Shown here one piece after another: positions 17,323-26,114 of a DNA stretch of 64,000 nucleotides (the stretch's first letter is position 1; each line of letters opens with the position of its first letter). The stretch comes from Enterococcus gilvus ATCC BAA-350 (lineage in GTDB: Bacteria > Bacillota > Bacilli > Lactobacillales > Enterococcaceae). The stretch is taken from positions 1,503,501 through 1,567,500 of the forward strand of contig NZ_ASWH01000001.1 in the NCBI RefSeq assembly GCF_000407545.1, read 5' to 3'. The notes under the pieces were generated by a model, which made no database searches, had not been told where the DNA came from, and saw only the letters and a program-made list of their open reading frames with translations. The position numbers and the translations under genes were made by a program.

Positions 17323-17956
17323 AATAGAAAAAATTCGCCAGTATGCAAAAGAAAAATTGGGTAAAGATCGTAGTGGTCATGATTTTTATCATGTTGAACG
17401 TGTAGCAAAGATTGCCCAAGAATTAGCGGAGCAAGAAGGAATAGCAGATAAAATGATTATTGAAGCTGCGAGTTATCTACACGATGTTATTGATGATAAA
17501 GTCGCAGAGGATGTTGAAAAAGAAAGAGAAGATCTTGAAAAGTTTTTAAAAGATCTTGATTTAACCTCACTAGAAATCAATGAGATAGTTGATATTATAG
17601 AAAACATTTCCTTCTCAAAGGAATTAGAACATGGAAAAGCAAAGCTAACTTTTGCAGGAAAAATCGTACAAGACGCGGATCGGATTGATGCTTTAGGTGC
17701 AATCGGGATTTTGCGCACCGCTTATTATGGTGGTCATACACAAAGTCCGCTATACGATCCCAATATTCAACCCCAAAATTTTCAAAGCAAAAAAGAATAT
17801 CGAAAAAACAGTACAGTCATTAATCATTTTTATGAAAAACTTTTTAAACTCCCAGCTACAATGAATACTGCGGCTGGAAAAGCAGAAGCAGATCGTCGGG
17901 TAGTTTTCATGAAAGATTTTTTAAAAACTTTTTACGAAGAGTGGGGTCTATCATAA
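17312..17956 (+). CDS. HD-domain phosphohydrolase
   Basis: Metal-dependent HD-superfamily hydrolase, closest in character to the YedJ/YpgQ group, where B. subtilis YpgQ is a nucleotide pyrophosphohydrolase; the substrate here is unknown. Metal-site motifs: GHDFYHVERV near residue 22, YLHDVIDD near residue 56 and the distal Asp in VQDADRIDALGA near 120. The ATG at 17312 overlaps the methyltransferase end by 11 bases with no obvious ribosome-binding site, suggesting translational coupling; an in-frame start at 17282 would overlap further. Length from the chosen start is 214 residues. Confidence 0.83.
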   Translation: MQNKIEKIRQYAKEKLGKDRSGHDFYHVERVAKIAQELAEQEGIADKMIIEAASYLHDVIDDKVAEDVEKEREDLEKFLKDLDLTSLEINEIVDIIENISFSKELEHGKAKLTFAGKIVQDADRIDALGAIGILRTAYYGGHTQSPLYDPNIQPQNFQSKKEYRKNSTVINHFYEKLFKLPATMNTAAGKAEADRRVVFMKDFLKTFYEEWGLS

Positions 17957-18067
17957 ACTCACATAGAGATATATAAATAAAAAGTAAAAAAACTCTTAGA
18001 TAAGACATATTATTTCCAGTGAAGTTGCTTTTCTCCTATAATATTTCTTTGTTAGGAGGAGCTCCAA

Positions 18068-18415
18068 ATGTTGCATCGTGAAATTTTGAGTCCCGAAGAA
18101 GTTTTAGAAAAGATACCTAAGTTGTCTGAAGGATTATTTGCAATTCGTTGTAAACTTGTGAATAAGACATATCAGGTAATTTTATATAAATATCAAGAGG
18201 ATTATTTCTTAGTAGAGAATCCGGCACTTATTAGTGTATTACTTGAAAATGATCAAAGCTTTTTTGGTACGCCAGAACAATTACTTAATGAAATAGAGTT
18301 GTGTTTTGAGGACAATAATTACCAACCCGCATCTAAAGAGTGGGTCAAATTAGACTTAAAAACCTTAAAATTACTAGATCAAGTTGAAATCAAATTCTTT
18401 GATTTGGAAGAATAA
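18068..18415 (+). CDS. Unknown 115-residue protein
   Basis: I do not recognise this family. It has a strong ribosome-binding site (TTAGGAGGAGC) and a TATAAT box at 18037-18042, so it is probably a real, separately transcribed gene. The protein is soluble and acidic, with mixed helix/strand character and no signal peptide, membrane segment or cysteine cluster (one Cys at about residue 29 and one near 79). It ends in a bidirectional terminator shared with the next, convergent gene. The gap before it (17957-18067) shows only this promoter. Confidence 0.7.
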   Translation: MLHREILSPEEVLEKIPKLSEGLFAIRCKLVNKTYQVILYKYQEDYFLVENPALISVLLENDQSFFGTPEQLLNEIELCFEDNNYQPASKEWVKLDLKTLKLLDQVEIKFFDLEE

Positions 18416-18442
18416 CAGGACTTACCTGTTATTCTTTTTTTC
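18410..18442 (+). terminator. Shared bidirectional terminator (18068 gene / 18429 gene)
   Basis: GAATAACAGG, loop ACTTA, CCTGTTATTC followed by TTTTTTTC. The stop codons of both convergent genes fall within or beside the stem. Confidence 0.82.
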
Positions 18443-18743
18443 TAAATTGACGGAAAAGATAATAGAGATTGATTACAGTTAGGATAGCACCAAGAACAAA
18501 AGGGACTATTAATCGTGTTTGAGCATAGCCAAAGTTATTTTTGAAACTTGTTGCTGATGTGAGTGCCACTACAGTTTGGCTGTAATTGTATACTTGATAG
18601 CTAAAAGTTGTTAAAAAGACAGCGATCAATGTTAAAGCGAAACGTCGATAATCACTATTTTTCATTTTTTTGGCAAAATAAAAAACCATATAAGCGACCA
18701 TCAAAGCCGCTGGAACACCAAAAGCAAAAAGTGGATGAAGCAT
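18429..18743 (-). CDS. Small three-helix membrane protein, unknown
   Basis: A 104-residue protein with three predicted membrane helices (about residues 5-24, 35-55 and 75-96) and a basic C-terminus (RQFRKKE). Family not recognised. ATG at 18743 follows AAAGGAGG at a normal distance on the minus strand, which supports expression. It is convergent with the preceding gene and divergent from the VanZ-RDD gene. The role is unknown. Confidence 0.7.
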   Translation of the reverse strand: MLHPLFAFGVPAALMVAYMVFYFAKKMKNSDYRRFALTLIAVFLTTFSYQVYNYSQTVVALTSATSFKNNFGYAQTRLIVPFVLGAILTVINLYYLFRQFRKKE

Positions 18744-18869
18744 GAAAGAGGACCTCCTTTAGAAATAATTAATTAAGTGTTGGACGTGTCTTCATTTTAT
18801 CATAACTTAGAAAAAGCCTTCTTGTTAAGTAACCGAGTAGGGTAAAAAATTATTAAATGAGGGACATTT

Positions 18870-20018
18870 ATGAACAGCTATATCTTTCCAATTAAAGCAG
18901 CGATCGTCTCATTTCCGATTTTGGCTTTACTGATCACTGCACCGTTTTTGATTTATTATTATCGAAAGTATGGTCAATTAGGAAAATTACGCAGTGTGAT
19001 TTTATATTCGTTTGTTTTCTACTTATTATCTGCATATTATTTAGTAATATTGCCTTTACCAAGTATCGATACAGTTGCCCAAATGACTGGTCCGAGGTAT
19101 GAGTTGCATTTGTTTCAATCTTGGCATAATTTTATGAATCAAACAGTATTGCAAATCAACCAGCCTAGTACTTACTTACCAGCCATGAAGCAAAGTGTTT
19201 TTTTAGAGCCAGTCTTTAATATCATCTTACTATTTCCATTTGGTGTCTATTGCAGATACTATTTCAAACTTTCTTTTTGGAAAACAATTTTTGCCAGTTT
19301 CTGTCTCTCTTTGTTCTTTGAATTGACGCAATTGAGCGGACTGTATTTTATTTATCCACGTCCGTACCGCTTATTCGATGTGAACGATTTATTGCATAAC
19401 ACAATTGGCGGAACTCTTGGATTTATTTGCGCGCCGCTTTTTACATTTTTCTTGCCGACAAGAAACGAATTGGATTCAGAATCTTTTATAAAGGGCGAAC
19501 GTGTTTCCTTACTGCGACGATTAATGGCAATGATTATTGATTGGTTTGTGATAGGCTTATTCGGCAGCATATTGAGCCTTTTTTCACCATTGCTTCCGAC
19601 AGAACTCAATGCGTTAATCAGCTATCCTATCGTCAGCTTTACTTTAGAAGTTTTTATTTATTTTATGGTTTTCATGTACTTATGGAACGGGCAAACAATT
19701 GGAAAAAAAGTTGTTCGGATCAAAGTTGTTGAGCAAGATCGACAGCATATCCATTTTTTGGCTTTAGTGAAACGGTATAGTGCGTTGTATCTTCTTTCAT
19801 ACGGATTACTTCAGATTTTTAATTTTACAATGACACATTTGCCAACCAATAACCACACAGTATTTATAGCTTATGTCAGCTTTGGATTCATGAGTTTAGG
19901 AATTTTACTTTTATTTCTATTCAACTTATTGTATGCTCTCATAAGAAGAAAAACCCGCCTATTCCATGATAAAGCGAGTCACACCTATACGATTAGTACG
20001 TTAAAGAAAGAGGTATAA
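18870..20018 (+). CDS. VanZ-RDD fusion membrane protein
   Basis: A polytopic membrane protein (382 residues). The N-terminal half (about 1-190) matches the VanZ-like family: LVILPLPS near residue 63, then NIILLFPFGVY, FFELTQL and FDVNDLLHNTIGG, motifs shared with VanZ of teicoplanin resistance. The C-terminal half (about 210-375) is an RDD domain: LLRRLMAMIIDWFVIG with its Arg and Asp, and LWNGQTIGKKVVRIKVV. Functions of both are poorly defined; VanZ homologues influence lipoglycopeptide susceptibility in some Firmicutes. ATG follows GAGGGA. The helicase gene starts one base after its stop, so the two are likely co-transcribed. Confidence 0.85.
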   Translation: MNSYIFPIKAAIVSFPILALLITAPFLIYYYRKYGQLGKLRSVILYSFVFYLLSAYYLVILPLPSIDTVAQMTGPRYELHLFQSWHNFMNQTVLQINQPSTYLPAMKQSVFLEPVFNIILLFPFGVYCRYYFKLSFWKTIFASFCLSLFFELTQLSGLYFIYPRPYRLFDVNDLLHNTIGGTLGFICAPLFTFFLPTRNELDSESFIKGERVSLLRRLMAMIIDWFVIGLFGSILSLFSPLLPTELNALISYPIVSFTLEVFIYFMVFMYLWNGQTIGKKVVRIKVVEQDRQHIHFLALVKRYSALYLLSYGLLQIFNFTMTHLPTNNHTVFIAYVSFGFMSLGILLLFLFNLLYALIRRKTRLFHDKASHTYTISTLKKEV

Positions 20019-20019
20019 C

Positions 20020-21369
20020 ATGCGAACTTTTGAATCATTCAATTTTCAACCATTTATTCTTGAAGCAATCAAGGATAAAGGTTTTACTGAACCAACTGTT
20101 GTTCAAGAAAAGCTCATTCCTTTAATTAAAAAGAGGAAAAATGTCGTTGGTCAGTCACAGACTGGATCAGGTAAAACACACACATTTTTACTGCCGTTGA
20201 TGGATAAGATCGATCCGGCAAAAGACGAAGTACAGATCGTTATTACTGCGCCCAGTCGCGAATTAGCAACACAAATTTATCAAGCAGCAATTCAAATCGC
20301 GCAATTCTCACCAGAAGAAATTCGTGTAACAAACTTTGTTGGTGGAACGGACAAACGTCGTCAACTGGATAAATTGACGGGGCATCAGCCACACGTCGCT
20401 ATCGGTACGCCAGGGCGAATTCTAGATATGATGAACGAGCAGGCGTTAAAGGTTCACACTGCAGAATATTTTGTCGTCGACGAAGCAGATATGACTCTTG
20501 ATATGGGCTTTCTGGCAGAGGTTGATCAAATTGCTGGACGTTTGCCTAAACATCTTCAAATGCTTGTCTTTTCAGCGACTATTCCAGAAAAATTGCGTCC
20601 TTTCCTATTGAAATATATGGAGAATCCAGTCATTGAAGAGATTAAATCCAAAGCAGTAATTTCGGACACGATCGAAAATTGGCTGATTTCTACGAAAGGT
20701 CAAGATAGAAATCGATTGATTTATCAATTGTTAACGATTGGCCATCCATACTTAGCAATTGTTTTCGCGAATACGAAGCAACATGTAGACGAAATCAGCG
20801 ATTACTTAAAAGCACAAGGGTTGAAAGTTGCTAAGATTCATGGAGATATTTCGCCTCGGGAACGAAAACGTGTCATGCGCCAAGTACAAAATCTTGAGTA
20901 TCAGTATGTTGTAGCGACAGATTTAGCTGCGCGCGGGATAGATATTGAAGGAGTATCTCATGTCATTAATGCGGAGATTCCACAAGATTTAGATTTCTTC
21001 ATCCATCGTGTTGGCCGGACTGGAAGAAACGGCATGTCTGGAACAGCGATCACTTTATATGGACCAAGTGATGAAAATGACGTTAGCTTGATCGAAAATC
21101 TTGGAGTCACCTTCCAACCAAAAGAAATCAAAAATGGTGAGATTGTAACCACCTATGATCGAAACCGCCGAAAGAAGCGCGAAAAATCTAAAGATGAACT
21201 TGATCCAACATTGATTGGTTTGGTAAAGAAAAAGAAGAAAAAAATCAAACCAGGCTACAAGAAAAAAATTGATCGAGCTATTTCAGAATCAAACAAACAA
21301 AAACGTCGTGTAGCACGTCGTCAAGAAGAACGTGGCGTACGTAAAAATAAAAAGCGTTCAAATTCATAA
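20020..21369 (+). CDS. cshB: DEAD-box RNA helicase, CshB type
   Basis: ATP-dependent RNA helicase of 449 residues, probably in cold adaptation, ribosome assembly or RNA decay. Motifs in order: Q-motif region (FQPFILEAIKDKGFTEPTVVQ), Walker A QTGSGKT near residue 48, PSRELA, TPGRI, VDEAD (motif II) near 153, SAT near 190, then the second RecA domain with ATDLAARGID and HRVGRTGRNG. The C-terminal 60 residues are Lys/Arg-rich, typical of CshB and likely RNA-binding. ATG at 20020 follows AAAGAGGTA and lies next to the upstream stop. Confidence 0.92.
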   Translation: MRTFESFNFQPFILEAIKDKGFTEPTVVQEKLIPLIKKRKNVVGQSQTGSGKTHTFLLPLMDKIDPAKDEVQIVITAPSRELATQIYQAAIQIAQFSPEEIRVTNFVGGTDKRRQLDKLTGHQPHVAIGTPGRILDMMNEQALKVHTAEYFVVDEADMTLDMGFLAEVDQIAGRLPKHLQMLVFSATIPEKLRPFLLKYMENPVIEEIKSKAVISDTIENWLISTKGQDRNRLIYQLLTIGHPYLAIVFANTKQHVDEISDYLKAQGLKVAKIHGDISPRERKRVMRQVQNLEYQYVVATDLAARGIDIEGVSHVINAEIPQDLDFFIHRVGRTGRNGMSGTAITLYGPSDENDVSLIENLGVTFQPKEIKNGEIVTTYDRNRRKKREKSKDELDPTLIGLVKKKKKKIKPGYKKKIDRAISESNKQKRRVARRQEERGVRKNKKRSNS

Positions 21370-21374
21370 TTCAA

Positions 21375-21415
21375 GACCTTGTATCTGCTAATTAGCAGAT
21401 ACAAGGTCCTTTTGC
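21375..21415 (+). terminator. Shared terminator between cshB and the GNAT gene
   Basis: GACCTTGTATCTGC (21375-21388), loop, GCAGATACAAGGTC (21395-21408), then CTTTTGCATTTT. A perfect 14-bp stem; the stop codon of the minus-strand GNAT gene overlaps its left arm. Confidence 0.8.
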
Positions 21416-21828
21416 ATTTTGACACAAGGAATACCGTCTTCTTCAAAAACATCTGATACTACACGATACGATAATTTTTCATAAAATGACTGTGCGCTAA
21501 CTTCTGCTGAAAGAATCGAATGGATACATCCTTCTGAAATTGCTTGTTCTTCGATTCTTTTTAAAAGTTTTTTGCCTAATCCTTGTTTACGATAGTCTCT
21601 ACCGACACATAATCGATCAGGATTTAGTGTAAGCGCATCAATTTTTTGGTATCGAATCGTCCCAACAGGAATATTTTCTTTAAAAAAAACTAGGTATTTT
21701 CGATCGGGTGTATCAAGAAGGTCAAATTCTAAATCTGGAGAAATTTTTTGCTCTAAAACAAACACTTGATAACGCAAATAGAAAGCAGCTGCTTGTGTCT
21801 CTGGTAAAGCGCCAAAATATTCCTTCAT
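21388..21828 (-). CDS. GNAT-family N-acetyltransferase
   Basis: Acetyl-CoA-dependent acyltransferase of the GNAT superfamily, ElaA-like in overall look; the substrate is unknown. Seen: FYLRYQVFVLEQ (near residue 16) and the acetyl-CoA pyrophosphate-binding loop VGRDYRKQGLGKKLL (Q-x-x-G-x-G/A pattern as RKQGLG), then AEVSAQSFYEKLSYRVV near the C-terminus. I chose the ATG at 21828 (146 residues) because GAGG lies six bases upstream; earlier in-frame starts to 21870 lack this. It is divergent from the FGE-like gene. Confidence 0.83.
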   Translation of the reverse strand: MKEYFGALPETQAAAFYLRYQVFVLEQKISPDLEFDLLDTPDRKYLVFFKENIPVGTIRYQKIDALTLNPDRLCVGRDYRKQGLGKKLLKRIEEQAISEGCIHSILSAEVSAQSFYEKLSYRVVSDVFEEDGIPCVKMQKDLVSAN

Positions 21829-21898
21829 CTTTTTCCTCATTTCTATATGATAATGGTATAATTCTAGCATATGAGTGTTGGAGGAGGCAGAAAGATTT

Positions 21899-22951
21899 AT
21901 GAACTTATTAGATCAATTAGACTGGTCCTATTGGAAACGACTGAATCCTAAAGAAAAGCGTACTTTATTGAGTCAGGTTTTGCTTCATTTTGTGAGTCCC
22001 CTAATGAAGATTTCAGATATTGAATTAAAAGATTTCGAATTATACGGTATCAAGTGCCAAACTTTTCAATTGCTAATCGACGAAGAAGAGTTTGTTTTCA
22101 TTCCAGGCAATAAAGACGCTATTTTAGGTTGGAATTTAGGAACAAAAGGATTATCCCTTTTGGAAACAGCCCCAAATGCGCAAGAAATTACGATTCCGCA
22201 AGAATTGCGTGGAAAATACAACTTTTTTGACGTGGATTCATTAGGTGAACTGATTAATGATAAAACAACGAGCTTGCGAAAAGTACAAATTCCGCCAATG
22301 TTTGTACAGCGTCACGCTTTACCCGCTGGAACCAATTATTTAGGCATTTATGATGCTGTGACGGGAAGCTTTTCTGGTGAAGCAGACCAATTTTCGTCTT
22401 TTGAAGAAGAAATCAAAGAAGTTTTATCGCCAAACTTAACGCCAGAAGAAAGTCTGACTTGGTCTTTCCCGAATAATATTGTGAAGGAGAACCGGTGGTA
22501 TATAGAAATGATTCCTCATTCTGACAGCTATTATGTATTTAGCCATGAAAAACATACCTATACAAGTTTACGAAAAAAAATACGCAGGAAGAATTTTGAT
22601 TTACTGACAGAAGATCAATGGGAATATATCAACGGTGCTGGTAGTCGACGTTTGTTTCGTTGGGGAAATGATCTGAATGTGAAGGACCCTTATCGTGGAA
22701 AAAATGTTCGCAAAATGATGGCATGCGCCAACATGTTTGGACTTTTTTTTGACACTTCAATGGAACGTTTTGAGATCACTGAAGATCCAGGCATATTGAA
22801 ATTGACCAATAAAAAGAACAATGTTGGTATCCCAATCGTCGATTTTCTACCTTTGTCGACATATTTTAGTAATACAACGACTATGATCCACGAAGAAGTA
22901 CTCTCGCCGAGCGACTATTTATATCGTAAAGCGATTTTGATTAAGATCTAG
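21899..22951 (+). CDS. Divergent formylglycine-generating-enzyme (SUMF1)-like protein
   Basis: Product of 350 residues, not confidently recognised. From about residue 200 it resembles the FGE/SUMF1 C-type-lectin fold: LLTEDQWEYINGAGSRRLFRWGND parallels the family's LPTEAEWEYAARGG...PWGN, and the LYRKAILIK end resembles its closing strand. A full FGE core is not evident, and the paired active-site cysteines of true FGE are not visible, so an enzymatic role is doubtful; a binding role is possible. ATG 21899 follows GGAGGAGG at a long spacing of 11. A TATAAT lies at about 21857. It precedes the alaS leader on the same strand. Confidence 0.6.
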   Translation: MNLLDQLDWSYWKRLNPKEKRTLLSQVLLHFVSPLMKISDIELKDFELYGIKCQTFQLLIDEEEFVFIPGNKDAILGWNLGTKGLSLLETAPNAQEITIPQELRGKYNFFDVDSLGELINDKTTSLRKVQIPPMFVQRHALPAGTNYLGIYDAVTGSFSGEADQFSSFEEEIKEVLSPNLTPEESLTWSFPNNIVKENRWYIEMIPHSDSYYVFSHEKHTYTSLRKKIRRKNFDLLTEDQWEYINGAGSRRLFRWGNDLNVKDPYRGKNVRKMMACANMFGLFFDTSMERFEITEDPGILKLTNKKNNVGIPIVDFLPLSTYFSNTTTMIHEEVLSPSDYLYRKAILIKI

Positions 22952-22952
22952 T

Positions 22953-22981
22953 TTGACTTTTGACAGAGTTTTTTCTATACT
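22953..22981 (+). promoter_or_regulatory. alaS promoter
   Basis: TTGACT (22953-22958), 17-base spacer, TATACT (22976-22981), immediately after the stop of the FGE-like gene. Confidence 0.82.
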
Positions 22982-22987
22982 CTAAAA

Positions 22988-23197
22988 AGGATAAGGTTTA
23001 TTACTCTCGCTTCCACAGAAAGTGCACGATCGCTGAAAGATGCATGCTGCGTTTAATAAATTGCTCCCATCACATTTTGATTGAAAAATCAACGCTGCTC
23101 AGCGTTAACGAGCTGAAGAGGTAATGATCAAACTATCATTGCAATCAAGGTGGTACCGCGAGTTTTCGTCCTTGAATGCAATGGTAGTTTTTATTTT
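22988..23197 (+). promoter_or_regulatory. Ala-specific T-box leader of alaS
   Basis: A T-box senses uncharged tRNA and controls read-through. The T-box core AAGGTGGTACCGCG is at 23147-23160. Stem I is closed by ATTACTCT (23000-23007) with AGAGGTAAT (23117-23125), and the specifier is probably GCT (23112-23114), an alanine codon, at the usual place near the base of the 3' strand. The terminator pairs AAACTATCATTGCAATCAAG (from 23130) with CCTTGAATGCAATGGTAGTT (from 23172) before a T-run. Exact ends are estimated. Confidence 0.93.
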
Positions 23198-23217
23198 TTG
23201 AGGAAAGAGGAGAACAA

Positions 23218-25851
23218 ATGAAAAAATTAACCAGCGCTGAAGTGCGCCAAATGTTTTTAGATTTTTTTAAAACCAAAGGACATATGATTGAACCGAGTGC
23301 ATCACTTGTCCCTGTAAATGACCCGACGTTACTATGGATCAATTCAGGTGTCGCTACCATGAAAAAATACTTTGACGGAAGTGTTGTACCCGAAAATCCT
23401 CGGATTGCGAATGCACAAAAATCGATTCGGACAAATGATATCGAAAATGTTGGGAAGACTGCCCGTCATCATACGATGTTCGAGATGTTAGGCAATTTTT
23501 CTATCGGAGACTATTTTAAGGTCGAAGCAATCGAATGGGCCTGGGAATTCTTAACATCACCAGACTGGATTGGTTTTGAGCCAGACAAACTTTATGTCAC
23601 TGTCTATCCAGAAGATAAGGAAGCTAAACGTATCTGGTTAGAAAAAGTAGGAATCCCTGCGGATCATGTAGTGGAGATTGAAGACAATTTTTGGGATCTC
23701 GGTGCTGGTCCAAGTGGTCCTGACTCAGAAATTTTTTATGATCGTGGAGAAGAATTCAATGATTTAGCCCAAGACGACCCAGAAAATTATCCCGGTGGAG
23801 AAAACGAACGTTATTTAGAGATTTGGAACTTGGTATTTTCTGAATTCAATCATACTCCACAAGATACTTATGAACCGTTGCCTCATCAAAACATTGATAC
23901 TGGTATGGGACTAGAACGGATGGTCTCAATTATTCAAGATGCACCTACGAACTTTGAAACAGATTTATTTCTACCTATCATCAGTAAGGTGGAAGAGCTA
24001 AGCGGTAAAAAATATGGTACTGATAAGCAAATGGATATCTCTTTTAAAGTAATTTCGGACCATATTCGCTCATTGGCCTTTGCGATCGGCGATGGTGCAT
24101 TGCCTTCAAACGAAGGTCGTGGCTACGTGCTTCGCCGTCTGTTGCGTCGTGCGGTGATGCATGGTAAAAAGCTAGGTGTTGATCAGGCTTTCTTATATAA
24201 ATTAGTACCAGTCGTTGGTGAAATAATGGTTAGCTACTATCCAGAAGTTAAACAGCAAGAAGCGTTTATCGAGAAAGTAGTTCGTACGGAAGAAGAACGT
24301 TTCCATGAAACAATTAATGATGGATTGACCATGTTGAATGATGTATTGGCTGACTTAAAAGAGAAAAATGAAACGACTCTAGACGGTAAAGTGATTTTCA
24401 AACTATATGATACGTTTGGATTCCCGGTGGAACTGACAGAAGAAGTAGCAGAAGACGAAGGGTTGAAAGTGGACCACGAAGGGTTTGAAGTAGAGATGCA
24501 GGCGCAAAAAGAACGCGCGCGTGCTGCTCGTACAACAGAAAAATCAATGGGTGTTCAAACAGCTTTGTTAGGCGATATCAAGGTAGACAGTCAATTTGTT
24601 GGCTATGATCATTTAGAGGTTGAAAGTAAATTACTTGTAATTTTAAAAGACAATGAGCTTGTTTCTTCTGTAAAAGAAGGTGAAGCACAAGTAATCTTTG
24701 CTGAAACGCCGTTTTATGCTGAAATGGGTGGTCAAATTGCTGACAAAGGTGTGCTTGTTGATAATGAAGGGCATATCATTGCAAACGTAATAGATGTTCA
24801 AAAGGCACCGAATGGTCAAGCATTGCACACTGTGGACGTTCTTGCTTCACTAGAAGAAGGAGCAACCTACTTCTTGCAAGTCAATGCGGCATTCCGGAAT
24901 AAAGTAATCAAAAATCATACGGCTACCCACGTTTTACACAAGGCTTTGAAGGAAGTTTTAGGCGATCATGCAAATCAAGCGGGTTCGTTAGTAACGGATA
25001 CGCATTTACGTTTTGACTTCACGCATTTCGGACAAGTGGCAACGGATGAATTGAAAGAAATGGAAAAAATTGTAAATCAAAAAATTTGGGAAGCCATTCC
25101 TGTTGTGACGATCGAAACTGACATTGATACTGCTAAAAATATGGGGGCAATGGCCTTATTCGGTGAAAAATACGGTCGTGACGTTCGTGTAGTAAATATT
25201 GGCGACTGGTCAATTGAATTATGCGGGGGCACACACGTCATCAATACAGAAGATATTGGGCTCTTTAAGATTGTATCTGAATCTGGAATTGGTGCTGGCG
25301 TTCGTCGTATTGAAGCTTTAACAGGCAAAGAAGCCTATCTAGCATTCCGTGAAGAAGAAGAACAGTTGGTACAAGTTGCCCAAATCGTGAAGTCTCCTCA
25401 AATTAAAGAGGTAGTCAGCAAGACCGAGCAACTCCAACAGCAATTAAGAGAACTTCAAAAGGAAAACGAACAATTGGCGACAAAATTGGCTAATCAACAA
25501 GCCGGCGATGTCTTCAAGGATGTTAAGGAAATCAACGGGACTTCCGTAATCACTGCTCAAGTTAGCGTAAAAGACATGAATCAATTGCGTCAATTAGCAG
25601 ACCAATGGAAACAAAAAGCCTTATCAGATGTTTTAGTACTTGGAACTGTTCAAGGCGAAAAAGTAAACCTATTAGCTGCTATGAGTCCAGCTGCAAATGA
25701 AAAGGGATTGAAGGCTGGCGACTTGATTAAAGCAATCGCTCCAAAAGTTGGCGGCGGCGGCGGCGGTCGTCCAGACATGGCCCAAGCGGGCGGTAAGAAC
25801 CCGGCAGGTTTGTCCGACGCGTTAGAAGAAGTAATCAACTGGCTAGCTTAA
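23218..25851 (+). CDS. alaS: Alanyl-tRNA synthetase
   Basis: Charges tRNA-Ala and edits misactivated Ser/Gly. The 877-residue product has the class II catalytic domain ([20 protein letters not shown]; motif 2 region [20 protein letters not shown]), the tRNA-recognition part, the editing domain with [11 protein letters not shown] (HxxxH zinc ligands, near residue 566) and CGGTH (near 670), and a C-terminal oligomerisation part ending in a Gly-rich loop ([16 protein letters not shown]). ATG follows AGAGGAG. Regulated by the Ala T-box directly upstream. Confidence 0.98.
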   Translation: MKKLTSAEVRQMFLDFFKTKGHMIEPSASLVPVNDPTLLWINSGVATMKKYFDGSVVPENPRIANAQKSIRTNDIENVGKTARHHTMFEMLGNFSIGDYFKVEAIEWAWEFLTSPDWIGFEPDKLYVTVYPEDKEAKRIWLEKVGIPADHVVEIEDNFWDLGAGPSGPDSEIFYDRGEEFNDLAQDDPENYPGGENERYLEIWNLVFSEFNHTPQDTYEPLPHQNIDTGMGLERMVSIIQDAPTNFETDLFLPIISKVEELSGKKYGTDKQMDISFKVISDHIRSLAFAIGDGALPSNEGRGYVLRRLLRRAVMHGKKLGVDQAFLYKLVPVVGEIMVSYYPEVKQQEAFIEKVVRTEEERFHETINDGLTMLNDVLADLKEKNETTLDGKVIFKLYDTFGFPVELTEEVAEDEGLKVDHEGFEVEMQAQKERARAARTTEKSMGVQTALLGDIKVDSQFVGYDHLEVESKLLVILKDNELVSSVKEGEAQVIFAETPFYAEMGGQIADKGVLVDNEGHIIANVIDVQKAPNGQALHTVDVLASLEEGATYFLQVNAAFRNKVIKNHTATHVLHKALKEVLGDHANQAGSLVTDTHLRFDFTHFGQVATDELKEMEKIVNQKIWEAIPVVTIETDIDTAKNMGAMALFGEKYGRDVRVVNIGDWSIELCGGTHVINTEDIGLFKIVSESGIGAGVRRIEALTGKEAYLAFREEEEQLVQVAQIVKSPQIKEVVSKTEQLQQQLRELQKENEQLATKLANQQAGDVFKDVKEINGTSVITAQVSVKDMNQLRQLADQWKQKALSDVLVLGTVQGEKVNLLAAMSPAANEKGLKAGDLIKAIAPKVGGGGGGRPDMAQAGGKNPAGLSDALEEVINWLA

Positions 25852-25864
25852 TTATTTAAAAGTT

Positions 25865-25904
25865 TAACAGACAGCACTCTATGAATGCTGTCTGTTTTTT
25901 TTCG
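25865..25904 (+). terminator. alaS terminator
   Basis: AACAGACAGCA, 10-base loop, TGCTGTCTGTT followed by six T: an 11-bp stem. The rest of the gap to 26040 is AT-rich with no gene. Confidence 0.92.
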
Positions 25905-26047
25905 ATCATTCACCGTTTAACAAGAATTTTATTGGCCTATAAGTAGATGAAATTTGAAATTAAATGGTTTAAATTATAAAAAAAGTGTTTTTTTAATGGG
26001 ATGAACACGTGAAACTGAAAAAAATCGTGTTTAGACAGCGTGTTTCT

Positions 26048-26075
26048 TTTAAAGTATTCCACGATTATGTATAAT
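26048..26075 (+). promoter_or_regulatory. Candidate cls promoter
   Basis: TTTAAA (26048-26053), 16-base spacer, TATAAT (26070-26075), 40 bases before the TTG start. Confidence 0.5.
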
Positions 26076-26114
26076 CGAAAGGAAGATTTATTTTTTTTGA
26101 AAAGAGGGGACCAC

